DNA of 64,000 nucleotides, from NCBI GenBank assembly GCA_949128115.1, contig OX421965.1, forward strand, positions 36,575,681 through 36,639,680, given 5' to 3'. The notes below the pieces were generated by a model. The model was not told the DNA's origin, made no database searches, and saw only the letters and a program-made list of their open reading frames with translations. Below are positions 11,831 through 26,161 of this stretch, piece after piece (positions within the stretch are counted from its first letter, which is position 1; every line of letters begins with the position of its first letter). The stretch comes from Anaspis maculata (lineage: Eukaryota > Arthropoda > Insecta > Coleoptera > Scraptiidae). The position numbers and the translations under genes were made by a program.

Positions 11831-13589
11831 CCTAAAATCTAGTTAGCATGTGCCAACACAACGCATTTTTTCCATAGCTTGCTCTATAAAAGAGAGCCGT
11901 GAAATTGATTATACAAGTATTTGTAAAAAAATGTTAATAAGATAAAAACTGGGAAAAATGCGACAAGCTGTGTTTTGATCAATGCAAGTTAATAGTAATT
12001 TATACATCAACCGGGAATTCGATAATAATCCTATACCTAATGCTCCTTTTTTTTCTCTTTGCGCAGTCATCAAATTATTGTCTCGCCGTTTCATATTTTA
12101 TTTATTCACTTGCGTGTGTACACAGTCGCATATCGTGGATATGGAAAAACCACGTGTTTTGCTTCTGATAACATACCTACAACCAGATATGGCTAAGGTC
12201 AGCGTGCAGGTGGGCACATTACGATATTTTTAAATTGCCCCGAGTAGTGCCGCAAGTTTTCACAACGAGAAAAGCCGCAACAATACCTCCACAACACTGC
12301 AGCTTTGCGGAATTCAGGGTTATTCCCGGGGTTCTTGTTCTAAAGCGAGCTAGGCCCTTTTTTCGAGAATTGTCCGACCCGTTCGTGGTCAAGAGTCAAA
12401 ATTTAAATTTACGCTTTCCAAAGTCGTCGAGTGGCCATTTGATTCCGTAATTTGGCAAAAAACTAACTTTAAAAGATCTGGGCACCTTCTGGAAAATTCG
12501 ACGTGTCACAGCACCGTGATCGTAAATAGCACGCGACACAGTCACATACTTGAATGCAAAATCGGCACAATATGTCTGGTTTGCATTTGGCTGTCGAAGG
12601 TTGAGATCTTTGTCTCGAATACACCCCAGAGGCCAGGAGTCACTTTACGACACAGCCTATCTGGCAGCCACTTGTTCAGTTTGAATTTCTAAACGCTATG
12701 ACCTACAGCGAAATTCCAGAAACTTGATGATGATTCTGATTTAAACATAAAAACAAATTCCTTCATGCTACTTGATACACAAAAAAAAAAATTGTTGTCG
12801 GTGACAATTTTATTATTGCTATAAGTACAGTTATAAACAACAAATTTGGGATGACAGGTGATATGGCAGAACAATTTTGTCTATTTTTTTTTCAGATGAT
12901 CGATAAGAACAATGGACCAACTCACTGCGATAAAAAGCAATCATTTACTTCACGCGGGTATAGTGAGGAAAGCGAACAGTTACAAAGTATAAAATGCTAG
13001 GAAAAGCTCTCCCGACGTGCTCATCATATCCAAGTGGCCAATGGTGATGATGACGTTACATCAGACGAACAACCTCCGCTTTGTTTTCCTTTGTCAGTCG
13101 ACGATATTGCGCGGAATATTTTATACGTATTTAAAAGATCATTGACACTCCTTCGCCGACTACCTGCCGACTGAGAGCTTAGAAAATTAATAGGTAGGTC
13201 AAGTCTATATTTCGCCGAATCGCAGCTTTCTTTGCTATTAGCGATTCGAAAGAAAAAACTCCGTCTTCGCGTGGGTAAGTTTTTATTCGAAGCGAGGATG
13301 GATGCTTACAAAATTGCAACAAGGTGAGAATCCAGAAAGACTGACATGCGTCTACAAACAACAGCATACTGCGGCTAAAAAAGTCTCATGGGGCAGAACG
13401 GAGGACCTCAACATCAAAGAAATGTAGTTCTATGGAACTACTCCACAAATACAAAGCAATCATGTCATATATCAAATCGTGGCGCGAATACTGAATTCAC
13501 TACTATCTAAGACGGGCATGTATCAGCTGTTGGTTCAGTTGAAGAGCCCAGTCTAACCCTGGCATTAACGTATGCAGGCACCAAAGGAC

Positions 13590-13685
13590 CTGGCAAAGTC
13601 TAAACACCACAAGGAAAGTTTTCAACAGAGATTCGGTCCCGGGACCCTTGGGGTGGTAGCGTGATCCACTAGGCTATGGGAATTG
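13590..13685 (-). mobile_element. Degenerate tRNA-like SINE head
   Basis: The minus strand shows TAGCCTAGTGG (A-box-like, complement of 13666-13676) followed about 35 nt later by GGGACCGAATCTC in the B-box position. The spacing suits a tRNA-derived Pol III head, but the B box is mutated and no target duplication was found. Confidence 0.35.
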
Positions 13686-14377
13686 TGAATCACACAAAAT
13701 GCATGAAATTAATTTAGACACTTTGCCAATATGCTCAAAAAAATCTGTTGTAGCACCACAACACTTTCCCGGCGAAAATCCAGAACGAAGTAAGTTCTTT
13801 TTTGTTCGAGTCGACTTTTCGGAAAGGTTGAGGTTTGGATAAAACGTCGAGAGACTTGGGTATCATGACAAATTGAGAAAAAATACGCGTGCACAGCCAT
13901 CAAAAGACACTCCTTGGCACCTATAGGTACAAATTGTAATTAAAGTGTCTTCGCTCCGCTGTACACTAAAGCAATATAACTTAAACAATCTAGCCCCAGG
14001 TTAAAGAATTTAATCATGAAATAGCTAATTAAGGATTTTCTCCGGTGAATTCTAGGTCAATGCCAGTTGATTGACCATAGGAAATGCATACAAACTGCTG
14101 TGAGCTGAACATTTTCCCATAATTTCTTGTAAAACTGCGGTTTTTTTTGGGCACACACTAGAATTCACCAAAGAAAATGCTCGATCAACTATTTCATGAT
14201 TAAATTTCTTGGTGCAACCGAGGGTCTTTGTGGTGGATTCAAGATTTAATAAATGTCTTGAGAACCCTTTTGGCTCGTTCAAATTATTGCGCTTTTCACT
14301 TGTAATTTCGGTTTAGTTCAACCCTACAGCAATCAGAAGACGCTGTCTGGGAGTATTAGGTAAGTACTCTGCATGTA

Positions 14378-14542
14378 TAGACAATACAAATAGAAAAGAC
14401 CATAGTGTCTACACGGATTTTTACGGTTGCGTAGGAACCAGGCGAGTCCATCATTCAAAAAAAGGTTGGCTGATTGTTGATGCCCCAATATCCGTGCCGA
14501 CGGTGGTGATAAACATATGGTCTTCTCTATTTGTATTGTCTC
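14378..14542. mobile_element. 165-bp MITE, TA target duplication (family M1, copy 2)
   Basis: Same length and internal sequence as the 4.3-kb copy, but inverted. For example, ACGGTTGCGTAGGAACCAGG lies here on + and at 4.4 kb on the other strand. It is flanked by TA at 14376-14377 and 14543-14544, with one mismatch in the right terminal repeat. Confidence 0.85.
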
Positions 14543-15231
14543 TACTATCGTGGCTTCATAAAACGGAACGTTCATTTTACCTTTGTAGCTAGAGTTCTAC
14601 TCAGTGGCTCACAAAATAAATTTGAGTTTGTCATCGCTGTTACAACTAGGTATCAGAGTTGTTGAAGTGCTAAAACAGGTTCAAAGAGGGTTTGTCACTG
14701 CAAAACTTGAAGAAGCCTGGTCATTGCAACGCGTGGTGCATACAGCAGGCTGCCCTAAAACAATTTTCAATTCAAAACGTAACTGGTACGAAACGCACGA
14801 CTTGCATAGACGACCAGCCGCCGACGCTGCAACACAGCACGCAAGCGGCCTATGAGCAGTTAGTGTAATTCATTGCAGACCATCCGTTCGTCACACCAAA
14901 AACTGCCGTGGAAGAAATTACCTTCTCTGTAACCCTGAGAACCGCAAGGAAGCCAGTGACTTCCCATCAAAGAAAGCTGTATCACTGTCAATACTGACAC
15001 TAAGAGCCATGTCGACGCAGTGTGATTTCTCAGATTGAGCGCTATTTGGCAAAGCCAGATGACCAACCGCCGAATGGTTCAAATATTTTCTGCTGATCTC
15101 AAGGTACTGATAGGACACACAATCAAGAGAAAAACACAAAAACAGACACCAACTGACAAGCCCTGCTATTTTGAATGCAGTTTTTTTTTTGGAGGCTTTC
15201 AAATGGCGTACTCCACGTTGACCTCATACAC

Positions 15232-15256
15232 ATGCATGCATACATACATACATACA
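15232..15256 (+). repeat. (CATA)n microsatellite
   Basis: Tandem GCATACATACATACATACAG. The following sequence (CTTGGGGGACCT) recurs in inverse form near 24410-24430, so it is probably part of a dispersed repeat. Confidence 0.7.
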
Positions 15257-15648
15257 GACATCACTCTGGAAATGGTCTCAATCGTCTTGGGGGACCTCAA
15301 ATCGGATAATTTCGTCGTCATCCGATTTTTTTTTTCAGCAAGCTCACAACAGACCAACCTTGAGACCAACTCTTCCATGTTAGTGGGGCTGATATAGTAA
15401 AAGTGCTCAAAGTAGACAGATACATACAAGGACACCGAAGAAAATTACTGGTATTCTACACCGCATTCAACCCAATAAATGACCTTAATACAAGTAGTGT
15501 GTCTAGATCAAAGCTATGTGGGTACATCAAATATTAAACGTGAATGGCATCAAATCGATTGTGCCCATCCAGAACTGTTACCAATGAATTTATTCCTGGA
15601 TTCAGTGCCTATTCACGTCTATATGGCAAAGTATCAAAACATAGTTTA

Positions 15649-15877
15649 ATTCAAATGAAATGACATCTCGGGGTCGGGCGGCTGTGAAATTTGACATTTG
15701 TGTTAGAAATAATGTGTTTTCGGAGTCCGGGTAAGTTTCAAATGGTAAATTATCATTAAACGTTCACAAATTGATGAAAAGCTTTTATTATGTACTCGAT
15801 TTAACGGAGAAAACGCTTTATTTCCAGCGCAAATGTCAAATTTCACAGCCGCCCGAGATGTCACCTCATTCGAATTG
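15649..15877. mobile_element. ~230-bp MITE (family M2) with ~45-bp TIRs
   Basis: The left arm AATGACATCTCGGGGTCGGG continues into GCGGCTGTGAAATTTGACAT. The right arm is its inverse, without a 6-bp duplication in the left arm. The right half recurs, diverged, at about 34600-34770 (GCGCAAATGTCAAATTTCAC and preceding sequence). Confidence 0.7.
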
Positions 15878-16639
15878 ACTTGTTGAAAAAAAAGCACTTT
15901 ACATTAAATGTAACGTGCTTTTTTATCAAACTAGGTCATGAAGGCGCGCAAGCGCGCTTTCAACTAAACTAACTAAAGGTCAGGTGATCCTGAACATTGA
16001 ATAAACTTGAAGATTAAATAATCTCGAAAACTGAATAATCTCAAAGAATGAATACCCACCCTTGAAATTATTTGAATTATAATTTCTCCTCACCATTACT
16101 TTTTCATCCGTTATTCTAGAACACACAATGAAAAAAAATCAATTTTTGAGATCATTAACATTTCAGAGCTTGAAATTTCTTCTTTCCTAAATCTGATACA
16201 AGATTCGGAGGCTACCATAAAACATGCTATAAAATGCGATTTATCAATTGTTTGGCACACTTTGGCTGAAGAAAAAAAAAATGAGTAACTGAAATGTTTC
16301 AGGAATATTTTCAAAAATTTCAATTTAGACCAGTCAAACGCTATTCCAAATATTCACAAAGTCACTATTGCAATTTTGGTGTTCTAATCGACCGTTTTAG
16401 TTCTAACACTCGATAACAACGTAATCTAATGAGATGCACCTAGGTACTCATTTTACTTTCGAATTTCGATGAAGCTTGGAGCATAATAATAGGCAACACA
16501 ACATACAACAGTAACCTTCGCTGAGCTGAAGAGTGAGACGAATGATCGTACTCAATGCGAAAGGAAGAAAGGACCGACCGAACCTACTGCGCATTTTCCT
16601 AGTCAAATCTTGGTGGACATCTCTTTTCTAGAGTAGGAT

Positions 16640-16755
16640 GTGTGATAAAATGAATTCTTAATTTATTCAGACTATAGCTTGTTTGAATTCAGGGGTGCGA
16701 AGATGCGTTTGGCTGGGGCACAGCCTGCCTAAATTAAGAATTCATTTGATCACAC
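16640..16755. repeat. 116-bp hairpin/MITE-like inverted repeat
   Basis: GTGTGATAAAATGAATTCTT and AATTTA at the left are mirrored by TAAATTAAGAATTCATTTGATCACAC at the right. It sits directly beside the start of the large palindrome at 16760. Confidence 0.6.
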
Positions 16756-16759
16756 GATA

Positions 16760-19700
16760 TAGTCCAGGACCGATTTGAAATGAGGTAGACATCTTTGATA
16801 TAAAGCTGAGTTTTTGCAGAGACATTCGGAAGCATGTTCTTATTCACCAAAAAAAAGTCCCCAAGTGTCCCGTTGGCGCTAGCCGAGTTATGGGGTGAAA
16901 ACCGCCCCTAAAAGTGACACGGTGCTGATTTTTCTCATTTTTCTGCCAAACGGTCACTTGCACGTAAAATAAGTATAGGACTCAAAATATTCTCCACTAA
17001 ATTCTGCATCGAAAAGGTTCTATCAACCACATGCCTAGGTCCCACCCAATTCACGTAAACAGCGGTTGAAGTGGGGGGTAGTTTCAAGCGCGTCACAAGA
17101 AATTTATGTAACGCTGTGTAGCCCAGGCGCCAGGGAAAACAATAAGGAAATAATAGTTTCCTGGCTGGAAACTAGCTTAAAACGATCTGTGTAGCTTAGG
17201 TTTTGACATACTAGTTTCCCTCCTTTCGGAAATGTTGGCGTCATGTCGCCATCATCAACAAGAAGTGCACCAGCGTGGTTTTTGCCGAATATCTTAATTT
17301 TGGGTCATCTGACAGCAAAAGATGTGAGGAGTCATTTTGAAGCCTATGAAATTCCCTAGAGTTTGGTTTTTTAATCAATTCTCTGCGACCTATGGTCTTT
17401 GAGATAGAGCTCCTGGAAGCGAGAGTCATTGTCGTGAAAGCTCCATGGCCACTTGACTCGATAAACTAAAATGTCGATGTGACAAAAAAATTTCAAAATG
17501 AGATTACTCGAGAACTTTTCATGCTATAGTTGCGGTGATAGTTTTTTAACTCTTCCTTTTGAACCGTAGATTAAGAATATTGAAAAGTCAAAAACGTCAC
17601 ATTGTACATATACAGGGTGTACTACGGAAATCAAATCGAAACAGAGAAATTTGACATATTTCTTCGATTTAGCCTATGCGAAACTCTAAGCACTTATCAC
17701 GAGTCCAATATCAATATGCATTGCTTTGTAAGCTTCACTTGATACACTTAAGGAGTGGTCAGCTCACAGCCTTCCTGTAAAATGTTTTGAAGGCCCTCTG
17801 AAATCATCAAAATTTACAGTAGCAAGAAACGTATGTAACAGTATATTATATACCAAGGAACCAAAATGAATTTTTGATCCTTTGGGTGAAGTTTGTTGCT
17901 CGAGGGCCCTTTGGGTCTGAATCCCCAAATTAAAAATTCACTTTGGCCCCTTGGTATATAATATACTGTTATATACATTCCTTGGTACGGTAAATTTTCA
18001 ATATTTTGATGATTTCAGAGTGCCTTCAAAACATTTTACAGTAAAGCTGTGAGCTGACCACTTCTTTCTTGTATTAAGTGAAGCTTATGGAGCAAATCCA
18101 TATTGATATTGGACTCGTGTTAGGTGCTTAGACTGTCGCATATAGGCTGAATCGAAGAAATATGTAAAAATTTTCTGATCTGATTTGATTCCCTCAGTAC
18201 ACCCTGTATATGTACGATGTGACGTTTTTGACTTTTCTATATTCGTATTCAACGGTTCAAGAGAAAGAGTTTAAGACTATCACCACAACTATAGCATGGA
18301 GGATTCTCGAGAAATCTCATTTTGAATTTTTTTTTGTCACATCGACATTTTAGTTTTTCGAGTCAAGTGGCCATGGAGCTTTAACGACAATGCCTCTCGC
18401 TTCCAGACACTCTATCTCAAAAATCATAGGTCGCAGAAAGGTCATTTAAAAACTATTCCGTAGGGAATTTCATTGGTTTCAAAATGACTTCTTACATATT
18501 TTGCTGTCAGATGGCTCAAAATCAAGATATTCGGCAAAAACCACGCTGGTGCACTTCTTGTTGATGATGGCGACATGACGCCGACATTTCCGAAAGGGGG
18601 GAAATTAGTATGTCGAAACCTAAGCTACACAGATCGTTTTAAGCTACTTTCCAGCCAGGAAACAATTATTTCCTTATTGAGCTGATTTTTGCTCCCTGGC
18701 GCCTGGGCTAGTGTTTCAAGGTAGATATCTGATAAATGGCTGATCTGACAAAAAAACCGTTGTGAACGAAATTGCTCATCATCATGTTCTGCACACGATG
18801 CATGAGTTTTCAATCCCTTTGGAATATTTTTTTTTGGGTTATATCACGAAAAAGTGCCCTATATGCAATGCAGAAATTTCAAATAAATTGAAATTTCACA
18901 ATCGCTTTTGGTTCTAAAAGGCCGCTCTTTGACACTGGTCATCACTGATATATTCTTTGTCAAATAAAAAAAGTCCCCGCCCGTCCTTCCCACATTCACC
19001 AAGTTTTGAGGGGGTAAACCACCCTTAAAGTGACTTCCAACTGATTTTTCTCAATTTTCGGCTAAACGGTTGCTCAAATGCAAAATTGGTAGGCGACCAA
19101 AAATATTCCTGATTAAATTTTGCATCGAAAAGGTCGAATACACTAAGAAGTTACAAAAAAATCTGTGTTTAACAGGCACATAACCAGGAAATTTTTAATT
19201 TTTCTTATTTGGGAGACGATTTAGGAACCGCTGAAACTCATTCATATCATCCGTAAAACTAAAAATCATTACTCGCACCTCATGAAACATATTTTGCCCC
19301 ATAAATTAAACCTCTTCCATTTTTATTCTACAACAAGCCGTTTTTGAGATATCCGCTATTAAGCGGCGTCGGAGCGGGTGTCTAAATCGCGCTCTTCGAA
19401 CTTGTAGAACTTCGAACGGTGATTGCAAGAGCTGGGTGGAAGTTAGCTGAATAGTGTATTCGACCTTTTCGATGCAAAATTTACTCAGGAATATTTTTGG
19501 TCACTTACTAATTTTGCATTTGAGCAACCGTTTAGCCGAAAATTGAGAAAAACCAGTTGGAAGTCACTTTAAGGGTGGTTTACCCCCTCAAAACTTAGTT
19601 AATGTGGGGAGGACGGGCGGGGACTTTTTTTATTTGACTAAGAATATATCAGTGATGACCAGTGTCAAAGAGCGGCCTTTTAGGACCAAAAGCGATTGTG

Positions 19701-20235
19701 AAATTTCAATTTATTTATTTTATTTATTAATTCAAAATTACCCAAAAAAAATTATTCCAAAGGAATTGAAAACTCATGCATCGTGTGCAAAACATGATGC
19801 TGAGCAATTTCGTTCCCAACGGTTTTTTTGTCAGATCAGCCATTTATCAGATATCTACCTTGAAACACAGCGTTACATAAATTTCTCGTGACGCGCTTGA
19901 AACTACCCCCCACTTCAACCGCTGTTTACGTGAATTGGGTGGGACCTAGGCATGTGGTTGATAGAACCTTTTCGATGCAGAATTTAGTGGGGAATATTTT
20001 GAGTCTCACACTTATTTTACGTGCAAGTGACCGTTTGGCAGAAAAATGAGAAAAACCAGCACCGTGTCACTTTTAGGGGCGGTTTTCACCCCATAACTCG
20101 GCTAGCGCCAACGGGACACTTGGGGACTTTTTTTTGGTGAATAAGAACATGCTTCCGAATGTCTTTGCAAAAACTCAGCTTTATATCAAAGATGTCTACC
20201 TCTACCATATAAAATTATCAAACGGTCCTGGACTA
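16760..20235. mobile_element. Large palindromic element P1 (TIR TAGTCCAGGACCG, 3-bp TSD), interrupted by P2
   Basis: The left arm is 16760-17118 continued at 18711 to about 19145. The right arm is about 19450-20235 in inverse. Both ends carry TAGTCCAGGACCG and are flanked by ATA (16757-16759 and 20236-20238). With P2 removed the element is about 1.88 kb, nearly all stem, with a ~300-bp centre. The uninterrupted right arm (ACGCTGTGTTTCAAGG in complement) shows the intact target of the P2 insertion. No reading frame of substance is present. Confidence 0.85.
17119..18710. mobile_element. Palindromic element P2 nested in P1 (3-bp GTG TSD)
   Basis: The ends are TAGCCCAGGCGCCAGGGA and its inverse. 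The arms (about 17119-17850 and 17950-18710) pair along their length, including CAGGGTGTACT/AGTACACCCTG blocks. GTG precedes (17116-17118) and follows (18711-18713) the element, and the matching arm of P1 carries a single GTG. P1 and P2 both start TAG and make a 3-bp duplication, so they may belong to one superfamily. Confidence 0.85.
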
Positions 20236-20764
20236 ATACGACATAACCTGCATATTTTAGAGACTTTATGTTCAATCGACCGTATGAACGCGTTAGTTAA
20301 TTGGCGATGTTAATGGGTCGATCGGTGGGCGCCCCGTGTCACCATTAAAATAACAAATTGGACATATCTAGCGGTTAGATTTGAATAATCAGTCCCTGGA
20401 TGAAAAAGGCGAAGCCTAGAGGAGTACTGACTGTGGCTGAGCACTGTTGGCGGAAAGGAGGCGACACCTCGCTCACCTTATCTTCACCGTGTATTATTCT
20501 CGCGTCTTATGCAATGTTTACGAAACCACCGACCGATGGAATAATGAAAGTCTCTAGGTCGCGCGCGCGTCGCTCAAAGAGACATCAGGATTTTCCCAAA
20601 TGCAGTAAGTTGGCGCCGCCTGACATGGCAATAAACACACACATTCCGCGCTCATTGGTTGCCAACTGACAGCTTTGACAATGCATTCAGACTGTCATCA
20701 CTCAGCAGCATTCAGCGACAAACAACAAAGAGCAATCCCGATTTTACCGCTGGCTCCGCTATGG

Positions 20765-20811
20765 ATATTGGGTAGGTAGGTACACAGTATAGGTAGGTAG
20801 GTAGGTATAAT
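20765..20811 (+). repeat. (GGTA)n microsatellite
   Basis: Two runs of GGTA/GGTAG repeats separated by a short non-repeat stretch. Confidence 0.85.
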
Positions 20812-23800
20812 AAAAAGCAAGAGTGTTGACGGTTGTGTGGAAGTCAGGTGGAGTGGAAAACAATCGATTGCATCAGGTGAAACCTCCACACTCGGTATGC
20901 CCACACGCTCAAATCAGCAGGGCTTGGGATAGGCTTTTGACACGCCACACTTCGTTCGAGTGTTGCTCCGAGATTAGAAGAGCCATTAAAACGGATGCGG
21001 TGGGATTACGATCTTTATTTCTCGCCGAAATGTTGTTTCCTGCTATACTGCCGGTTCGGTAACAACCAAAGCTCGAGTTGGCTTGGCCTACGACCTGGCT
21101 TTACGTTAAGCAACTGTCAATAAATGCTTGTCAAACAGTATAGTGCGATAACTGGTAGAGTACTCGGAATACCAGAGGGACCTGTGGGCGGAGCCTAACT
21201 ACGCGAACTGAGTTCATCTAGTGGTGCACCTAGATTTGCAGTGGGATTTTAGGTTCGCCTGTGACCTGGTAATGGTTCACCACTCCAGCTGACGGTGTTG
21301 CTTCCCTTATTTCATTACCTAGATATCACCCTTTAAAGTGGGAGTTTTTGAGAGTTTCCAAAAAGATTCATGACTTCTCCACTGAAAAAGATTTATTAGG
21401 CATTGGAAATTAAGATACCAATATTTCAGATAAAAACAAAAAGTTTCCAGGAAATTAAATTTTTATTCTCTTGCCGGTACTGCCAAAGTACTGCAGAATT
21501 TTCTCCGTCAATTAAATAACTCTTTTCCCGCCAAATGCTGATAACCAAAGTTATAACTGTAGCGTTTTAGCGAGGAATGTCAGCTCAGATGTCAAAAAAT
21601 TACAGTATATGTCAATCTAATGTCAACCGCCAATAACCTACGACCAGCGAAAACAGCTCAAAAAAGACTGATGGTTTTTATTTTACTGAAGGGGTCTTCT
21701 AAATACAATAGTTATTGAGTCGAATGATTAGAAGCACCATTTGCTTTTACTTCACGTTTTACAAGGAGTTGCTAAGCAAATAATTTTCCTCTCTAAGCAA
21801 CTCTTAGTAGAAGGAGAAATAGAAGCAAATCAAATAACACTTCTTTCAATCATACGACTTGCATACGACCTATCTGTACTATTATGACAAATGTCGACGT
21901 CAGTTACTCAGCAAGTCAAGCCAAGTCAATCAACGTCTGCATGGTTATCGGCACCTTGGTTTAGATCGACACCGACACTGTCACACCGTATGCCACTCGA
22001 AACACGAAAAATTGATCCGAATGAATATTTGAACTCTTCCTTTTGGGTTGCTTTCAATTGAATAGTAAAAAAAATCATAAGATGCCTTCTAATTTAGTCG
22101 TTGCGTTCAGCGTTAGATAGATAGTAGAAATTGCCAAAGCACGACCGCCTTTTTTTCGAGCAGAGCTCACTGCTCAGGCATTTTGTAATGCCGTTAAAAT
22201 GTCTGGAATTGGATCAGCTAATTAACACATTAGCATTTATACGACATTGGACTTCCTTACACGGCGATTTTGACCTGGCGTATGCTAATGGTAGCTACCT
22301 CAAGAGACTTAGAGAACATATTTTTCGAAATCCGTAACATTTTGCCTCGCATTTTGCGCAGTAGGCAGGTAGGTAGCTACTCAGGCACACTCTGAGAGAA
22401 CGTTTACAGTCTAGACACGAAATCCGTTTACTTTCAAGATCACTCTGCGCAACTTTGTCGATAACGATATACCTATCATACTGAAATACCCATTAGGATT
22501 TACGCTATAGGTAAGTATAGAAGATGAAAAAAAAACGGAAAGTCGTGGAGAGGACGGTTCGTGTATCCGCCTGTCGACCTCTACTTTGCGAACCGGAGTT
22601 CTAAGTGAACATTCTAAATACAAATTAATTATTAGGTAACGTAGCTGAATTTGAACTGATCGTCCAATATCCGAGGTGGTCAATGAAGGGGAAAAGATTT
22701 GTGGGTCTGCAAATCAAAGTATTTATTAAATAAGTATGTAAGATTGCTACATGCTCGTACATAAAAAGTAAGTAACTGAGAAAATAATAAAAAGTAAACG
22801 AGCCGAACCGTAACGGCATGGGTAGGTACATAAAAATGAACGATAATGAAAAATACATGTGATAACGCTTAGGCTTGATTTTATCACACCTGACAAAAGT
22901 TTAACTAGGTTAAGAATTGCCACACATACACACACCAGGTACGTATACGTATTGTGACCATAAAACCGGTGAGAAGTTGATTTAGCTCCGCTCGTGTGTG
23001 TTTGTTTTGTTTACTATCACTATCAAGGATTTTGATAATGTGTGTCGGTACAACTTTTCTCATGTTATGTAAATGCCGCCGTGTACGGTACCTGAATGCA
23101 GTCTTAGTTGCAAATTACTTCTTGTTCAAAATGAAGTTTATCTTACACAGAACTCACGTCACTGCCTGATTTAAAAACCTTCTGTTTTGTTCGTGAAACC
23201 GTTCTAAAAGCTGTTAATGATCGCATGGTTTATGACACTGATTAGCTGCGAGTAGCGTCCATAGAGTGGCTCATAGTCGGACTAGTCCGTAATGATGATG
23301 AGAAATGGGCAACTGTCAATATTGAAAGAATTATTGTCAAAATAATTGTAGGCCAGGCTGGCTAGGCGATGGGTCATTCTGGATAGAACAAATTCCGACC
23401 AAAGCTTTTATGGTGTTCAACTCTTCGTTAGGTCGGTAGGTATCTACCACTGAGTTTCCGCCCAAGAACGAGTTGTGCTGATTCCTCCACATCTGCGCAA
23501 AGGTAAAGGATTTGAGGGTGCAAAAAGACCTGTTGAACCCCCAATAAATCACATTTGATTGTTTTTCCATGCATGAAAATCATCGGGCAACATGAATTTT
23601 GGTTGTTTTCTAATAACTCGTATCCAGTGCACCCATTTATGGCGTTAAAATTTCAATAACAGCATTTTTGAAGATATTGCCCACTAAGAAGTGGATATTT
23701 TGTATTGCCTGTTCAGCAGCATTTAGTCAATTTTACCAAACACCCTCGCAAACACCGTTTGAATTTTTACCACGCACCGATTTTTTTTCCACTTTGTAGT

Positions 23801-24071
23801 GATTTTACCGACATACCGCCTGGGCCTGATGTCAATATTTTATCGTTCGTAAGTGCATGTCAAATCCAGAATGGAGGTTATTTTAAACATTCAAGGCGGA
23901 TTCCCATTGGCGAGTATTCGCATAAAATTTTGGTGACATTGATAAATTTCAATTGTTAAAGGTTTGGTTGACCCTTTTGCAAAAAATTTGCATTTTTACG
24001 AATAATCGCATAAGAGTATCCACATTTATTGTGATATCATGCAAGTTTACGTCAAGTTAGATGATGCTTAA

Positions 24072-24232
24072 GTTTCATCTAGTGTTGAGGCGACATACAG
24101 CTATAAGCTGCTCTACGATGGAACTACAGGGACGGCACAAAATATCCTTGGACGTAGTGAGATTTGAACCGACACAGGGCGGCGCGAATGGCTTGGCTTG
24201 CCATCACCTAAACCACTCGGCCACCACCGCTC
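24072..24232 (-). mobile_element. tRNA-Ser/Leu-type SINE
   Basis: The minus strand has GGCCGAGTGG (A box, complement of 24213-24222) inside GTGGTGGCCGAGTGGTTTAG, then a long variable region and the B box GGTTCAAATCT (complement of 24160-24170). A short body follows that is shared with the 11.76-kb fragment. The GGCCGAGTGG head is characteristic of tRNA-Ser/Leu. No A-rich tail or target duplication was clear, so its 3' end is uncertain. Confidence 0.6.
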
Positions 24233-26161
24233 CATGGACTTTAAACGGCCCCCTACAAGACGATAACAGTGTCGACTAGGGTTCAAGGGGTGACAAAAAT
24301 ATCACGAAAAACGGGTATAATTTTCCCTCTCGAATCTCGAGGCTCATGTAACATAAAGGGAGAGTAATGTGATCGTGCAGAAAAAATCTGTGAACGACGA
24401 ATATGTTCGTTTCGAGGTCCCCCAAGACAATTGCGACATTTGCAGAATGTCTGTCTGTACGTATGTAATGTTTATCTCTAATCCCCCACGATAACTGCCG
24501 AGTCGTTAATTCGATTGAGTTGAAATTTGATCCGCAGGCAATGCAGGCATCATTTCATATTTCGAACACAACTACTGTATGTATGCACCTACCTAGTTTC
24601 ACAGAACCATACATTTCTTCCAGGTTGAAGCCCTGCAGCCTCCTGAGGCTTCACAAACAAATCCTTTTCTCAAATCATCTGATCCCGTGGCAAATTTTGT
24701 ATAATGGAAGTTAAGTCTAAATGGAATTTTGTGCTGCTTAAACCAAGCATCACAACCAGCATTAAGGTGGTAGTGTCGCGTAAGGCTCGTAAAGTTATTT
24801 ACCGTTTATATTGTTTGTTGGATGATATTAAAGACAGATAATAATCGCCAACAAACTGGAAGAAGTTCAAGGCAACACTTTTCAATTTTACAATAACTCA
24901 TTCCCTGCAACAGAAGCATCGAACGAGTAACGAGTGCTTGTCAATCACATTTATTGCTTGAAACAGCAATTACATTACAGAAGTAAACAGGCGTCGTAAA
25001 TCACAACAGATGACAGCTATTATTACTGGTGGATAAGATTTACACTTAATTTGCCAGAGAGATGTTCCCATAGGTATTGATTTTCTATGTCGCTAAATTA
25101 CGCACTCAACATTTCTTCCAGATTGTCGCCACAACCCGTTCATTTTGATAATTCGTTCCTAACGATAATAGCCCCACAATGAGAGTTTCTTATCTCGCAA
25201 ACAATAGAATTGAATTACTACAGCGCCATATACGTTGCACAGATAGATTTGCATGAAGTTAAGGATTCGTGTTGTTACTGTTGTTCCCCATTAGCCGCAC
25301 TAACGCCAGAGTAAGTGGTTTAATCTTTTCGCGCTTTACGAGCACAAATTAATTCGACCATACGTGCCAAATTCCGGCGAACCCTGTCGCGGTTAATCGC
25401 TCGATTTCCAGGAGAGCAGCATCTTCTCTATTAGATCAATTAATTATTCATACTATACCAGCAACATCACCAATTTATAAATAGAGCCGCCATACCTACT
25501 CTACAGGATGGTGGAGATAATAATTGCGTCTATAAATAACAATGACATAATGGCAGGCGAAGACAAAAAAACTAAGATTACTACGATATAACCAAATAAG
25601 TCTGTGTTGTAACAAGCGATCAATAGCATTTTATGCTCATTATACACAACTGCCGTCAAACCAAATGATCACACTTCGATACTTTTACATGAACCTCGGC
25701 TGGTTCGAAAGAACCGGCAATAGTGCCTCCCTCTAACACCAACCTGAGTGAGTGCACCAGGTCCACACTTATTTTCTGGAAGTAGAAATCGAGGCGAAAA
25801 TGGCAGAAACAAAATGTATGGTAATAAATATATAGGATCTACCCTAGGCGAGATTAAAATAAAAGAAAAATGATCAACATCATCATAATAATAATAATGC
25901 GACGGCCGATGTTAAAAATATCAAATTACCTACATCCAATCAGGGAAAGTAGGCAAATGCAACTGATAACTTTTCCATGAAATTCAAAAATTCCCTATGA
26001 TTTTCAAGCGTCAAATGGTGAGGGATTCGTTAAGAACTGAGTGAATTCGGAGTGGATCAGTCAATCGATAAGCAAGCGAATATGCCGCATGGGCATGAGG
26101 CTCAGTAGCGCACTTCCTTTTTGGAGGATTAGTGAACGCAAGATGTTAACTGGGGTTCTAC

